Shown here: positions 1 to 9,559 of the stretch, one piece after another
Layout of the letters: each line of letters begins with the position of its first letter
Numbering within the stretch: the stretch's first letter is position 1
Assembly (NCBI GenBank): GCA_001657395.1
Contig: LYSY01000014.1
Coordinates: 1-57,142, forward strand
DNA: 57,142 nucleotides
From: Rhodospirillales bacterium BBD 1991-14
GTDB lineage: Bacteria > Pseudomonadota > Alphaproteobacteria > Kiloniellales > Kiloniellaceae
Direction of reading: 5' to 3'
Translations under genes and position numbers: made by a program
Notes under the pieces: model-generated
What the model was told of the DNA's origin: nothing
Database searches by the model: none
Seen by the model: the letters and a program-made list of their open reading frames with translations, nothing else

Positions 1-335
1 TGCCTAAACACCAAAACCCAAACAGCAGACCCAAAACCAAGACCCGCCGCCCGCGTATCCCTTCCATCAATCCAACAATGTCAAACAGCAGGCTCGAACC
101 GGACACGCGCAAAAGCGATCCGCCGAGCAATCGCCCGCTTCATGACTTTCGTAGAAGCAGAAAACAGGGCGAACACTATACTGATAAGACGCAGGGCTTT
201 CAACGCCCATCGGCTGTGGAAAAACCTGCGCTTCGGGAGCCGCCGTGGAACCCTGGGGTTCCCCCGTCGGCGGAGAGGTATATAGGGTTTCGCCGCGGGC
301 CTGTCCAGAACGAAAAGCGCCCTTCGGAAACTTTT
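1..335. other. Downstream flank without a recognised gene
   Basis: No protein-like reading frame is seen. The long plus-strand frame that begins here continues antisense through the whole of the next two genes and has the Arg/Pro/His-rich composition of a shadow frame. The stretch lies downstream of the minus-strand leucine operon. A short A/T-rich run at about 329-336 could contribute to transcript ending, but I see no convincing hairpin. Confidence 0.5.
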
Positions 336-755
336 TTACAGGATCCCCAGCGCCCTCAGTTCCGCCTGCATATCCGGCGGCAAATCCTCGTCTTCGGCAC
401 CGGCGGAAACGAGGTCCTGCGGTGCCTTGGCAGCCTCCAGATAGCGCCAGCCCTGAAACGGGCGCTGGCCGCGCGGCAGCACCCGCACCAGGGTCCCGTC
501 CAGGTGCAGGCGCGCAAAGCCGCGGCCTTCCGAGTCGGTCTCCCGGGAAATCTCCGTGATGGCCTGGCGGACCTGAAACCGCCCCCGGATGACCCAGTAG
601 AGCGACCCCCCGTCAGCCACCTCTTCGGCGCGCTTGGGCATCATCCGGGTATCGTGAAACAGGTGCGCCCCGCGGCGCAGGCGGCGTGCCTGGCTGCGCT
701 CGAGCTGCTCTACCGTATCCACCCCGACACAGAGCTTCATCAGATGAAGCGCCAT
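336..755 (-). CDS. DUF1489 family protein
   Basis: About 139 residues, starting MALHLMKLCVG. The start and overall length match the DUF1489 family, small uncharacterised cytoplasmic proteins known mainly from Alphaproteobacteria. No catalytic function is known to me and none is claimed. An upstream in-frame GTG at 794 directly abuts the mvaB stop at 795 and would add 13 residues (MRGAWRSEKDGRF). I prefer the ATG at 755 because family members begin with the MALHL-type segment. It is the last gene of the leucine-degradation operon, so it is probably co-transcribed with mvaB; whether it has any role in that pathway is unknown. Confidence 0.85.
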   Translation of the reverse strand: MALHLMKLCVGVDTVEQLERSQARRLRRGAHLFHDTRMMPKRAEEVADGGSLYWVIRGRFQVRQAITEISRETDSEGRGFARLHLDGTLVRVLPRGQRPFQGWRYLEAAKAPQDLVSAGAEDEDLPPDMQAELRALGIL

Positions 756-794
756 AAACCGTCCGTCTTTCTCCGACCGCCAGGCCCCTCTCAC

Positions 795-1700
795 CTAGGC
801 CGCCCGGCCGGCCAAGGCAAGCGCCGCCTTGGAGGACGACGGCCGGCCCAGCGCCTCGCAGATGAACGTTCCCGCCGCCGCCAGCCTGTCGAGATCGATG
901 CCGGATTCGATCCCCAGCCCGTTCAGCATGTAGACGACGTCCTCGCTGGCCACGTTGCCGGAGGCCCCCTTGGCATAGGGGCAGCCGCCGAGCCCGGCGA
1001 CGGCGGAATCGACGGTTGCGACGCCCAGCTCCAGGCAGGCCAGGATATTGGCCAGGGCCTGGCCGTAGGTGTCGTGAAAGTGCACCGCGAGGCGCTCCAT
1101 CGGCACCGCCGCGGCGACCTGCGTCAGCATGTCCTGCGCCCGTTGCGGCGTTCCCACCCCGATGGTGTCGCCCAGGGAGACCTCGTCGCAGCCGAGATCC
1201 GTCAGGCCCCCGGCGACCTCGGCGACCTTTGCCGTGGGCACCTCCCCTTCATAGGGGCAGCCGAGAACGCAGGAGACATAGCCGCGCAGCCGCAGGCCCT
1301 GCGCCTTCGCGACCGCGGCAACAGGGCGGAAGCGTTCCAGGCTCTCGGCGATCGAGCAGTTGATGTTGCGCTGGGAGAAGCTTTCCGATGCCGCGGCGAA
1401 AACAGCGATCTCCTCAACGCCGGCGGCAAGCGCCCGCTCAAGGCCCTTTTCGTTCGGCACCAGGACCGGGTAGCGCACGCCCGGCCTCTTCTTCAGGGCC
1501 GCCAGGACCTCCGCCGTATCGGCCATCTGAGGCACCCACTTCGGGGAGACGAAGGCGCCCGCCTCCACCACCGGACAGCCGGCCTCGGCCAGGCGTTCGA
1601 TCAACGCCACCTTCACCGCCGTCGGCAGTTCTGCGGCCTCGTTCTGCAGGCCGTCGCGCGGCCCGACCTCAACCACTTCCACGGACTTCGGAAACGCCAT
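795..1700 (-). CDS. mvaB: Hydroxymethylglutaryl-CoA lyase
   Basis: A 301-residue HMG-CoA lyase that cleaves HMG-CoA to acetyl-CoA and acetoacetate, the last step of leucine catabolism. It has the DRE-TIM-barrel signature: RDGLQNE near residue 14, the metal-binding HFHDT motif (about residues 207-211), and the catalytic-cysteine loop [19 protein letters not shown]. Length equals that of usual bacterial LiuE/MvaB. It begins 15 nt after the mccA stop and its stop abuts the DUF1489 frame, so it belongs to the same transcript. Cytoplasmic. No unusual features; assignment is firm. Confidence 0.96.
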   Translation of the reverse strand: MAFPKSVEVVEVGPRDGLQNEAAELPTAVKVALIERLAEAGCPVVEAGAFVSPKWVPQMADTAEVLAALKKRPGVRYPVLVPNEKGLERALAAGVEEIAVFAAASESFSQRNINCSIAESLERFRPVAAVAKAQGLRLRGYVSCVLGCPYEGEVPTAKVAEVAGGLTDLGCDEVSLGDTIGVGTPQRAQDMLTQVAAAVPMERLAVHFHDTYGQALANILACLELGVATVDSAVAGLGGCPYAKGASGNVASEDVVYMLNGLGIESGIDLDRLAAAGTFICEALGRPSSSKAALALAGRAA

Positions 1701-1715
1701 TCAGGTCCCGTCCCA

Positions 1716-3809
1716 TCATTGCCTCTCCCGGCCAAGGCTAAGACCTAGATGCCCCTGACGCCAGCCCTGCGGGATGGTTTGCCTGCGCTGATGTTCCGGG
1801 GCGCCCCACGCCTCGGCGAGGACCGCCAGTTCGCTGCCTTCCTCCACCAGTTCGCCGACGGCGCAGGCGAGGCTCTCGACCTCGCCGTCGTGCGGCGCGG
1901 TCAGGGTGTGCTCCATCTTCATCGCCTCCAGACGCAGCAGAGGCTGGCCCTGCCCCACCCGGTCCCCCTGCTGAACCAGCACCGCCATCACCTTGCCCGG
2001 CATGGGCGCGACAATGCGTCCGCTGCCGACAGCATCATCCGGCACACCCAGCAGCAGATCCTGCAGGCCGAGCCCCCAGACCGCGCCGTCAATCACCACC
2101 CAGCGCTGCTTGCCGTCGCGCACCACCCGGGCCCGGAAGGTCTCTTCGCCCAGGCGGATCGCAAGTCGCCCGTCAGGGGTCTCGTCAAAACGCACCGGAC
2201 GCTCCCCAGCCGGCAGAGAAAGGCTCAAGCCGGCCGGGCCGAAGTGGATGGAGACCTGGATCTCCTGCGCGCCGGAGAGAAAGGTCAGATCGCTATGGGT
2301 CTCCGAGTTCAGGCGCCAGCCGTTGGTCAGCCGCCAGGGGGAATAGGGATCGCCGGAGGCTGCCGCCGCCCGGCGCGCCTCACGGCTGCGCCAGCGCATT
2401 TCGGCCAGGGCGACGGCGGCAAGTACCGGCTCGGGGACCGCCCCGCCGGGTGCCAGCAGGCTGTCGCGGTGCTGATCCAGGAAGGCCGTGTCGATCCCTC
2501 CCTCGGTGAAAGCCGGATGGGCCAGCGTCCGGCGCAGAAAGGCGACGTTGCTGGCGACCCCCACAACTTCGGTTTCGGCCAGCGCACGGTTCAGCCGGCG
2601 CAGGGCGGCGGGGCGGTCCTCGCCATGGGCAATCACCTTGGCGATCATGGGATCGTAGAACACCGAGATCTCGTCGCCGCTGCGCACCCCGCTGTCGACC
2701 CGGACACCCTCGCCCGCCTGAGGGCCCTCCGGCAGGCTGAGATGCAGCAGGCGGCCGGTCGACGGCAGAAACCCGCTCTCCGGGTCCTCCGCGTAGAGCC
2801 GGGCCTCGACGGCATGGCCGGTGATCGAGAGATCCTCCTGGGCGAGCGGCAGGGGCTCGCCAGCCGCCACCCGAAGCTGCCATTCAACGAGGTCGAGGCC
2901 GGTGATTGCCTCGGTGACCGGATGCTCGACCTGCAGGCGGGTGTTCATCTCCATGAAGTAGAAGGCGCCCTCGTCAAAGAGAAACTCCACGGTTCCGGCG
3001 CCGCGGTAATCGATGGCCCGGGCCGCCGCAACGGCGGCAGCGCCCATAGCCTGACGCTGCTCCGGCGAGAGGCCCGGGGCCGGCGCTTCCTCGATCACCT
3101 TCTGGTGGCGGCGCTGCGCCGAGCAATCGCGCTCGAAGAGGTGCACGGCGTTGCCGTGGCCGTCGCAGAAGACCTGGATCTCGATATGCCGCGGCGCGGC
3201 CAGATAGCGCTCCAGAAGAACCCGGTCGTCGCCGAAGGCCGCCTTGGATTCACGCCGGGCCGCGTCGAGGCCGGCGGCAAAGTCCTGCGCCGCCGCCACG
3301 ATGCGCATGCCCTTGCCACCGCCGCCGGCCGAGGCCTTGATCATCAGGGGAAAGCCGAGAGCCTCAGCCTCGCGCTGCAGCCTGTCGTCGGCCTGCGCGT
3401 CGCCGTGATAGCCCGGCACCAGAGGGACGCCGGCAGCCCCCATGAGGGCCTTGGCCTCGCTCTTGGAGCCCATGGCGCGAATGGCCGAGGGCGGCGGCCC
3501 GATGAATGCGATCCCGGCCTCCTGGCAGGCCTCGGCAAAGGCCGCATTCTCCGACAGGAACCCGTAGCCCGGGTGAATGGCCGCGGCGCCGGTCGCTCTG
3601 GCCGCCTCCAGGATGGCCTCGGTCCGCAGGTAACTCTCCGCCGCCGGAGCCGGTCCGATGCAGCAGGCCGCATCCGCCAGGTCGACGTGGGCGGCGGCGG
3701 CATCCGCTTCCGAGTAGACCGCGATGCAGCGCAGGCCGAGCCGACGGGCCGTGCGGATGACGCGGCAGGCAATCTCACCGCGGTTGGCGATCAGAACAGA
3801 CTCGAACAC
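1716..3809 (-). CDS. mccA: Methylcrotonyl-CoA carboxylase, biotin-carboxylase/BCCP subunit
   Basis: 697 residues, the biotin-bearing alpha subunit of 3-methylcrotonyl-CoA carboxylase (LiuD/MccA). The N-terminal biotin carboxylase domain (about 1-450) shows LIANRGEIACRVIRTARRLG, the ATP-grasp glycine loop ASAGGGGKGMRIV, and the EMNTRLQVEHPVTE motif. The C-terminal BCCP domain has AMKM with the biotinylated lysine at residue 631. It pairs with the carboxyltransferase encoded at 7298-8905. Unusually, the two subunit genes are separated by liuC and two potassium-transport genes. The start is 14 nt after the antiporter stop. Close relatives such as PccA and AccC share these domains; the liuC/mvaB context decides for MccA. 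Confidence 0.93.
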   Translation of the reverse strand: MFESVLIANRGEIACRVIRTARRLGLRCIAVYSEADAAAAHVDLADAACCIGPAPAAESYLRTEAILEAARATGAAAIHPGYGFLSENAAFAEACQEAGIAFIGPPPSAIRAMGSKSEAKALMGAAGVPLVPGYHGDAQADDRLQREAEALGFPLMIKASAGGGGKGMRIVAAAQDFAAGLDAARRESKAAFGDDRVLLERYLAAPRHIEIQVFCDGHGNAVHLFERDCSAQRRHQKVIEEAPAPGLSPEQRQAMGAAAVAAARAIDYRGAGTVEFLFDEGAFYFMEMNTRLQVEHPVTEAITGLDLVEWQLRVAAGEPLPLAQEDLSITGHAVEARLYAEDPESGFLPSTGRLLHLSLPEGPQAGEGVRVDSGVRSGDEISVFYDPMIAKVIAHGEDRPAALRRLNRALAETEVVGVASNVAFLRRTLAHPAFTEGGIDTAFLDQHRDSLLAPGGAVPEPVLAAVALAEMRWRSREARRAAAASGDPYSPWRLTNGWRLNSETHSDLTFLSGAQEIQVSIHFGPAGLSLSLPAGERPVRFDETPDGRLAIRLGEETFRARVVRDGKQRWVVIDGAVWGLGLQDLLLGVPDDAVGSGRIVAPMPGKVMAVLVQQGDRVGQGQPLLRLEAMKMEHTLTAPHDGEVESLACAVGELVEEGSELAVLAEAWGAPEHQRRQTIPQGWRQGHLGLSLGRERQ

Positions 3810-3823
3810 GTCCCAGGCCTCTC

Positions 3824-5548
3824 CTATTTCTTTGCGGCCCCCGCCGCATTCTTGGCGTCGAGATCTTCCAGCCGGGCGTAGTTGTCGGCCCGGAAGTCGC
3901 TCATAACGCGGGTGACATCGTCGGCGCCGATGCCGACCGAAGACAAGAGAATTCCACCGAGCTGCAGGCTGGCCTCAACGGTCTCCGGCACCACGGCGAC
4001 GGCCCCGACCTGCTCCAGCGCCTGGGCGTGCCGCAGATCGTGGGACCGCACGAAAATCGGCAGCTGGGGCATGCGGCTGTGCAGGGCCTCGACAGCGCGG
4101 CTGGCCTCCGCCGAGCGATCCACGGTGATGACCGCAGCGCGGGCATGCTCGACCCCCGCCGCTTCCAGGACGTCGACCCGCGTTGCATCGCCGTAGTAGA
4201 GCGGCAGTCCGCGGTTGCGGTAGTGGGTGACCCGGCCATGATCCAGATCCAGGGCGACGTAGGGCACACCGCAGGCGGAGAGCACGCGCGCCACCGTCTG
4301 ACCGACCCGGCCAAAGCCGGCGATGATCACGTGATCGCTGATGCCTTCGGTTTCCGGCTTCAGGCTTTCCTGGCCGCGGCTCGGCTCAGGCACCACCCAG
4401 CGCGACAGCCGCCCCCCGGCCCAGCCCATGGCGGGAGTCACGGCCATCGACAGCGCGATCACCGCCAGCAGGAGCTGGCCGGTCTCGCGGTCCAGCAGCC
4501 CCTGGATCATGGCACCGCCGAACAGCACGAAGCCGAACTCACCGGCCTGCGAAAGCAGTGTGCCGGACCGCACGGACACGTCGGCAGGCAGTTTCCACAG
4601 CAGGCAGAGCAGGGTCGTGATGACGCTCTTCACCAGCAGTAGAGCCACGAGGCAGAGGACAACCAGCGGCCAGTCCTGCAGCAGCAACTGGATGTCGATC
4701 GCCATGCCGACAGCCATGAAGAAGAGCCCCAGCAGCAGACCCTTGAAGGGCCGGATGTCGGCATCGACCTGATGGCGGTACTCGGTTTCCGCCAGCAGAA
4801 GGCCGGCCAGAAAGGCACCGAGCGCCATGGAGATTCCACCCAGCGCCATCAGCCAGCCGGAGCCCAGCACCACCAGCAGCGTGGCGGCAACGAAAAGCTC
4901 CTGCAGCTTGCTGGCGGCAATGACCCGGTAGATCGGCCGCAGAATACGCCGGCCGATGACGATCGCCGCGATGACCACGCCGACCGCTTTCAGCGCCGCA
5001 AGACCCACCGCCTCCAGGATGTTGGCGTCGGGCCCGCTGAGCAGCGGCAACAGGGCCAGCAAGGGAATGATGGCCAAGTCCTGGAACAGCAGGACGGCGA
5101 AGGAGGTCCGCCCGAAGCGCGACGCCAGTTCGCCACGCTCGATCAGCATCTGGATGACGAAGGCGGTAGAAGAAAGCGCCAGCCCGAAGCCGATGACCAG
5201 CGCCGCCTCGACCGATTGTCCAGCCCAGAGCGCGACGGCGCCGATCAGCACCGCCGTCAGGGTAACCTGGCTGGCACCGAGGCCGAAGACGAGGCGGCGC
5301 ATCACCTTGAGACGTTCGACCGAGAGCTCCAGGCCAATCGCGAAAAGCAGGAAGATGACCCCGAATTCGCCCAGGAGCTGGACGCTGTCCGGGTCTTCGA
5401 CCAGGGCGAGCGCGGAGGGGCCGACCAGCACCCCGGCCGCGAGATACCCGAGCACGGAACTCGACCGCGCCCAGCGGAACAGAGGCACGACGCAGACCGC
5501 CGCAATCAGGAAGATCAGGACCTCGTTCAGGTGAGTGGAAGCATGCAT
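3824..5548 (-). CDS. CPA2 family cation:proton antiporter with C-terminal RCK domain (KefB/KefC-like)
   Basis: 574 residues. Residues about 8-385 form the Na+/H+-exchanger-type membrane domain with roughly 11-13 hydrophobic segments, including YLAAGVLVGPSAL and FAVLLFQDLAIIPLLAL, typical of KefB/KefC. A Rossmann TrkA-N/RCK domain follows (about 405-540) with the nucleotide-binding GFGRVG motif near residue 409. Family members exchange K+ (sometimes Na+) for H+ across the inner membrane and are gated by ligands on the RCK domain; the ion here is inferred. It lies 27 nt after the K+ channel gene and 14 nt before mccA, embedded in the leucine operon. No KefF/KefG ancillary gene is adjacent, so glutathione regulation is not supported. 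Confidence 0.9.
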   Translation of the reverse strand: MHASTHLNEVLIFLIAAVCVVPLFRWARSSSVLGYLAAGVLVGPSALALVEDPDSVQLLGEFGVIFLLFAIGLELSVERLKVMRRLVFGLGASQVTLTAVLIGAVALWAGQSVEAALVIGFGLALSSTAFVIQMLIERGELASRFGRTSFAVLLFQDLAIIPLLALLPLLSGPDANILEAVGLAALKAVGVVIAAIVIGRRILRPIYRVIAASKLQELFVAATLLVVLGSGWLMALGGISMALGAFLAGLLLAETEYRHQVDADIRPFKGLLLGLFFMAVGMAIDIQLLLQDWPLVVLCLVALLLVKSVITTLLCLLWKLPADVSVRSGTLLSQAGEFGFVLFGGAMIQGLLDRETGQLLLAVIALSMAVTPAMGWAGGRLSRWVVPEPSRGQESLKPETEGISDHVIIAGFGRVGQTVARVLSACGVPYVALDLDHGRVTHYRNRGLPLYYGDATRVDVLEAAGVEHARAAVITVDRSAEASRAVEALHSRMPQLPIFVRSHDLRHAQALEQVGAVAVVPETVEASLQLGGILLSSVGIGADDVTRVMSDFRADNYARLEDLDAKNAAGAAKK

Positions 5549-5575
5549 CGCGCCGGCCTGTTCCTGGACCCTGTT

Positions 5576-6496
5576 CTAGCCCCGGCGGCCGTGCACCGGG
5601 TGCTCCCGCGTGAACCGCAGCACTTCCGAGAAGCCGAAAATGATCAGCCACACGCCGATAACGATCTGCAAGGAGGCAATGGCGCGGATAAGCAGGCTTG
5701 CGGGCACGAGGTCGCCGTAACCGACGGTGCTCAGCGTGATGATCGAAAAGTAGAGGCTTTCCATGAAGCTGATCGCCCTCGGCTCTCCGGCCACCACGAA
5801 GTGATCACCCGGGATGATACGCCCGATGAGGCGATAGACTCCCGCAAAAACGATGACGACAAAGGAATAGTAAGTGAAGAAAGCGAGAGTCGGCGCCATC
5901 AGCGCGCTCGCACGGGCAAAGAAATCCTCGAACAACAGGCCGGTTTCGAGCAGGAAGGCGGTGACGTCGCGGCAGACGGCCAGCACCGTCACCGCGATCA
6001 GCCCCATGCTGGCGAGCAGCAGCAGACCGACGGTCTCGGGACTGAAGCCCTGGTGCGGCACCAGGAAGGTCGCCAGCCCCACCGCCATGACCGGCAGGAG
6101 CCATAGGAAGACACGCGGGGCATAGTGGATGCGGGTATCGCTTTCGTGGTGCACGAGACGGTGAATGGCGCCGCGCCGCAACCACACACCAGCCATGTAG
6201 GAGACGATCGGCAGAGCAAAGGACAGCCGCACGATCCAGTCCGCTGCCACCTCGAAATTCGACTCGACAAAGAAGATGAAGAGGCAGGCATAGACCGAGA
6301 GGAAGTTCGCCAGCGCGATGGTCGTGAAGTAGCTCCCTGGAAAGAGGCGGTAGAACAAGGTCACGCAGAACACCAGAGTTCCGAGCATGACGACGAAAAA
6401 GAAATCGATCGATTCCGAGACCGAAAGCGAGACCAGGACGTAGAGGCCCAGCGTCAGAACCAAGCCCGGCAACCAATAGCGGTCAGGCTTTTTCAT
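5576..6496 (-). CDS. Potassium channel family membrane protein
   Basis: 306 residues, with several hydrophobic segments in the first 200 and an ion-channel pore module at the C-terminal end. The selectivity filter TVGYGD is at residues 257-262, preceded by the pore helix YFSIITLS and followed by the last TM (IASLQIVIGVWLIIFGFSEVL). This is the PF07885-type ion channel signature, and TVGYGD is the canonical K+ filter. No voltage-sensor arginine ladder and no cytoplasmic RCK domain is visible. The adjacent antiporter has an RCK domain, so the pair may handle K+ together. It starts 8 nt after the liuC stop and is part of the same operon. Confidence 0.87.
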   Translation of the reverse strand: MKKPDRYWLPGLVLTLGLYVLVSLSVSESIDFFFVVMLGTLVFCVTLFYRLFPGSYFTTIALANFLSVYACLFIFFVESNFEVAADWIVRLSFALPIVSYMAGVWLRRGAIHRLVHHESDTRIHYAPRVFLWLLPVMAVGLATFLVPHQGFSPETVGLLLLASMGLIAVTVLAVCRDVTAFLLETGLLFEDFFARASALMAPTLAFFTYYSFVVIVFAGVYRLIGRIIPGDHFVVAGEPRAISFMESLYFSIITLSTVGYGDLVPASLLIRAIASLQIVIGVWLIIFGFSEVLRFTREHPVHGRRG

Positions 6497-6504
6497 CGCA
6501 GGCT

Positions 6505-7293
6505 TCAGTCCCTTCGCCAGTGCGGCTTCCGCTTCTCCAGGAACGCAGCAACACCCTCGCGCCCTTCCTCGGAGGCGCGCACCTCGGCGATCCGCCCCGC
6601 CGTGTCCCCGATCAGGTTGTCGGCCCCGGTCTCGGTCACGGCAAAGATCAGATCCTTGGCCGCGGCCTGGGCCAGGGGGCCGCCATCGAGCAGCTTGGCG
6701 GCGAGCTGCCGCCCCATCTGGTCCAGGGCAGCGGCCTCGACCACTTCGTGGACCAGCCCCAGCCGCTGGGCCTCCCAGGCAGAAAACACCTCTGCGGTGA
6801 GAAAGTATCGCCGCGCGGCCGCCTCGCCGATGGCCGCGATCACGTAGGGGCTGATGACTGCCGGAATCAGGCCCAACTTCACCTCCGAGAGGCAGAACGT
6901 GGCGGCCTCGGCGGCGACCACGATATCACAGCAGGCCGCCAGGCCAACGCCGCCGCCGTAGGCGGGTCCCTGAACCAGGGCCAGCGTCGGCTTGGAAAGC
7001 CCGTTCAGCGTCTGCATCAGCTTTGCGAGGCGCAAGGCGTCTTCACGGTTCTCCGCCTCGGAGTAACCGGCCATCGCCTTCATCCAGTTGAGATCGGCCC
7101 CGGCAGAGAAGCTGCGGCCCTGGGCGGCCAGGATCACCAGACGCACGCGCTCGTCCTCTTCGAGCCCGCTCAAAGCCGTCGTCAGCTCGCCGATCAGTAC
7201 ATCGTTGAACACGTTGTGCTGATCGGCACGGGTCAGCGTGATCCGTGCCACGCCGCGGCTGTCGATCTCTTCGACGAAAAAAGGTGCCGTCAC
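6505..7293 (-). CDS. liuC: Enoyl-CoA hydratase/isomerase, probably methylglutaconyl-CoA hydratase
   Basis: About 262 residues from the GTG at 7293 (VTAPFFVEEIDSRG), 4 nt after the mccB stop. A longer frame to 7341 would overlap mccB and adds an unrelated basic segment, so I reject it. Crotonase fold: the oxyanion-hole segments SAGADLNW and GPAYGGGVGL, and SEVKLGLIPAVIS with the catalytic-glutamate region. Sandwiched between mccB and downstream mccA/mvaB, it should hydrate 3-methylglutaconyl-CoA to HMG-CoA in leucine degradation. The crotonase superfamily has many activities, so the specific substrate rests on context. Confidence 0.9.
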   Translation of the reverse strand: MTAPFFVEEIDSRGVARITLTRADQHNVFNDVLIGELTTALSGLEEDERVRLVILAAQGRSFSAGADLNWMKAMAGYSEAENREDALRLAKLMQTLNGLSKPTLALVQGPAYGGGVGLAACCDIVVAAEAATFCLSEVKLGLIPAVISPYVIAAIGEAAARRYFLTAEVFSAWEAQRLGLVHEVVEAAALDQMGRQLAAKLLDGGPLAQAAAKDLIFAVTETGADNLIGDTAGRIAEVRASEEGREGVAAFLEKRKPHWRRD

Positions 7294-7297
7294 TGTC

Positions 7298-8905
7298 CTA
7301 CATCCTGAAAACGCCGAAGCGCGTCGGCTCGAGGGGCGCATTCAGAGCGGCCGAGATACCGAGCCCGAGCGTCATGCGCGTGTCCAGCGGGTCGATGATG
7401 CCGTCGTCCCAAAGGCGGGCCGTTGCATAGTACGGATGGCCCTGCAGTTCATACTGCTCGCGGATCGGGGCCTTGAAGGCCTCCTCCTCCGCCTCGCCCC
7501 AGGTTTGCCCCTTTGCCTCCACCGCATCGCGGCGCAGCGTCGCCATCACCGTCGCCGCCTGCTCGCCGCCCATGACGGAGATCCGTGCATTTGGCCACAT
7601 CCACAGGAAACGGGGGCCGTAAGCACGCCCGCACATGCCATAGTTGCCGGCACCGAAGCTGCCGCCCAGGATTACCGTGAACTTCGGCACCCTGGCGCAG
7701 GCAACGGCCGTCACCAGCTTGGCCCCGTCCTTGGCGATACCGCCGGCCTCGTACTTTTTGCCGACCATGAAGCCCGTGATGTTCTGCAGGAAGACCAGCG
7801 GGATGCCACGCTGGGCGCAGAGCTCGACGAAGTGCGCCCCCTTCAGGGCCGACTCCGAAAACAGGATGCCGTTGTTGGCGAGGATACCGACGGGATAGCC
7901 GCAGATGCGGGCGAAACCGCACACCAGGCTTTGGCCATAGAGGGCCTTGAACTCGTCAAGCTCGCTGGCATCGACGAGGCGGGCGATCACCTCGCGCACA
8001 TCGTAGGGCTGGCGCAGGTCACGTGGGATGAGGCCGTAGAGCTCAGCGGGGTCATAGTGTGGCGCACGCGCCTCTGAGACCTCCAGGGTCTGGGACTTCG
8101 GCCGATTGAGATTGGCGACGACCCGGCGCACGATGGCCAAAGCATGGCTGTCGTTCTCGGCAAAGTGGTCGGCCACACCGGAGGTCCGGGTATGCACCTC
8201 CGCCCCGCCGAGTTCCTCCGCAGAGACGATCTCTCCGGTCGCCGCCTTCACCAGGGGTGGCCCGCCCAGAAAGATGGTGCCCTGGCCCTTCACGATGATG
8301 CTTTCGTCCGCCATCGCCGGAACATAGGCGCCCCCCGCCGTGCAGGAGCCCATGACCGCCGCGATCTGGGGAATTCCCTTGGCCGACATGTTGGCCTGAT
8401 TGAAGAAGATACGGCCGAAGTGGTCGCGGTCCGGAAACACCTGGTCCTGGTTGGGCAGGTTGGCGCCGCCGGAGTCGACCAGGTAGATGCAGGGTAAGTG
8501 GTTCTGCTCGGCGATCTCTTGGGCACGCAGGTGTTTTTTGACGGTCAGGGGATAGTACGTGCCGCCCTTCACCGTGGCGTCGTTGGCCACGATCAGGCAC
8601 TCACGGCCGGAAACACGCCCGATACCGGCAATCAGGCCGGCAGCCGGCACTTCGCTGTCATAGAGGCCGTGAGCGGCCAGTTGGGACAGCTCAAGAAAGG
8701 GCGATCCGCTGTCCAGCAGGCAACGAACCCGCTCACGGGGCAGCAGCTTGCCGCGCTCCAGGTGCTTGGCGCGGGCACGCTCACCGCCGCCGCCCTTCAC
8801 CTTCTCGACCTGCGCGCGCAGATCGGCGACGAGCTCCTGGTTGATCCGCCGGTTCTCCGCGAATTCAGGGTCCCTGGTATTGGCTTTGCTGATGATGAGC
8901 GGCAT
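7298..8905 (-). CDS. mccB: Methylcrotonyl-CoA carboxylase, carboxyltransferase subunit
   Basis: 535 residues, the beta subunit (LiuB/MccB) that transfers carboxyl from biotin to 3-methylcrotonyl-CoA. Two crotonase-like halves are visible. The N-terminal half has [20 protein letters not shown] and the [12 protein letters not shown] segment. The C-terminal half has [20 protein letters not shown] and [20 protein letters not shown]. Length is normal for the family. It is the first gene of the leucine operon; the promoter must lie in 8906-9074. Isovaleryl-CoA dehydrogenase, often upstream in liu clusters, is absent here. Confidence 0.95.
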   Translation of the reverse strand: MPLIISKANTRDPEFAENRRINQELVADLRAQVEKVKGGGGERARAKHLERGKLLPRERVRCLLDSGSPFLELSQLAAHGLYDSEVPAAGLIAGIGRVSGRECLIVANDATVKGGTYYPLTVKKHLRAQEIAEQNHLPCIYLVDSGGANLPNQDQVFPDRDHFGRIFFNQANMSAKGIPQIAAVMGSCTAGGAYVPAMADESIIVKGQGTIFLGGPPLVKAATGEIVSAEELGGAEVHTRTSGVADHFAENDSHALAIVRRVVANLNRPKSQTLEVSEARAPHYDPAELYGLIPRDLRQPYDVREVIARLVDASELDEFKALYGQSLVCGFARICGYPVGILANNGILFSESALKGAHFVELCAQRGIPLVFLQNITGFMVGKKYEAGGIAKDGAKLVTAVACARVPKFTVILGGSFGAGNYGMCGRAYGPRFLWMWPNARISVMGGEQAATVMATLRRDAVEAKGQTWGEAEEEAFKAPIREQYELQGHPYYATARLWDDGIIDPLDTRMTLGLGISAALNAPLEPTRFGVFRM

Positions 8906-9074
8906 GGCTCGGGCGAATCGGCCTGTGGCAGGATCGTTCTAGTTTCGCCAATGTGCGGACCTCGGCAAGCAAAAAGCAAGGAATCTTAGGCCTTTCGCAC
9001 GGCCTTCGGCCCACTGCTTACCCAATGTTAACCACTGGCTGAATAGCCTAGCGCGCAGACGAAGGAGCACACCC
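8906..9074. promoter_or_regulatory. Divergent promoter region between the leucine operon and the unknown gene at 9075
   Basis: 169 bp separate the start of mccB (minus) from the start of the small plus-strand gene. Both transcripts must begin here or further upstream. An A/T-richer stretch with GTTAACC lies around 9027-9034. A plausible Shine-Dalgarno (GAAGGAG, about 9060-9066) precedes the ATG at 9075. No specific LiuR-type operator can be identified by eye. Confidence 0.45.
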
Positions 9075-9419
9075 ATGCCCTACGTGGCGCGAGACGATCA
9101 CGGACAGATCACCGAAGTCCAGGAACGCGAGACCGAGGTTGCCTACGAGCAGGTCGCTCTGGACGACCCGGAACTGGTGTCCTTTCTGAACGAAGGCCTT
9201 GGCCAGTCGAGGATCCGCGAAGAGCTGGAAGCCTCCGACCTGGAGTTCATCCGCGTCATCGAGGACATTATCGCCGTCCTGATCGACAAGAGGGTGTTCA
9301 TGCTGACCGACCTGCCGGCCGCAGCCCAGGACAAGCTGGCACGCCGCTACAATCTGCGCAGCAAGCTCTCCGATCTGGGCGGCATCGTGGCCGAACACGA
9401 GGACATCATGCTGCCCTGA
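9075..9419 (+). CDS. Conserved hypothetical protein, 114 aa
   Basis: Small acidic soluble protein starting MPYVARDDHGQITEV with a good ribosome binding site (GAAGGAG about 9 nt upstream). No signal peptide or membrane segment. The middle (ELEASDLEFIRVIEDIIAVLIDKRVFMLTDLP) predicts as amphipathic helices. The C-terminal part KLARRYNLRSKL could bind a partner or nucleic acid. I have seen this kind of short protein in Rhodospirillales genomes without a known function. It diverges from the leucine operon and stands alone on its transcript as far as can be seen. No function is proposed. Confidence 0.75.
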   Translation: MPYVARDDHGQITEVQERETEVAYEQVALDDPELVSFLNEGLGQSRIREELEASDLEFIRVIEDIIAVLIDKRVFMLTDLPAAAQDKLARRYNLRSKLSDLGGIVAEHEDIMLP

Positions 9420-9559
9420 CGGGCGCCGTACTCGGGCGCTGCCCTTCCGACTTTCCTGCTTCCAGTCTTCCGGTCGCCGCGGGCTTCCCGTGCGGGAATG
9501 CCTGCGGGCACCGAATTGCCACCCCGCGCGCTTGCGGATCTGCCCATATTTATGTATGA

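Noticed and set aside
78-3881. Two consecutive long plus-strand frames over the mvaB/mccA region
   Set aside because: Arg/His/Gln/Pro-rich shadow translations opposite well-identified metabolic genes.
7294-7341. Longer N-terminus for liuC
   Set aside because: It would overlap the mccB end and adds a Ser/Arg-rich segment foreign to crotonases; the GTG at 7293 fits the operon spacing.
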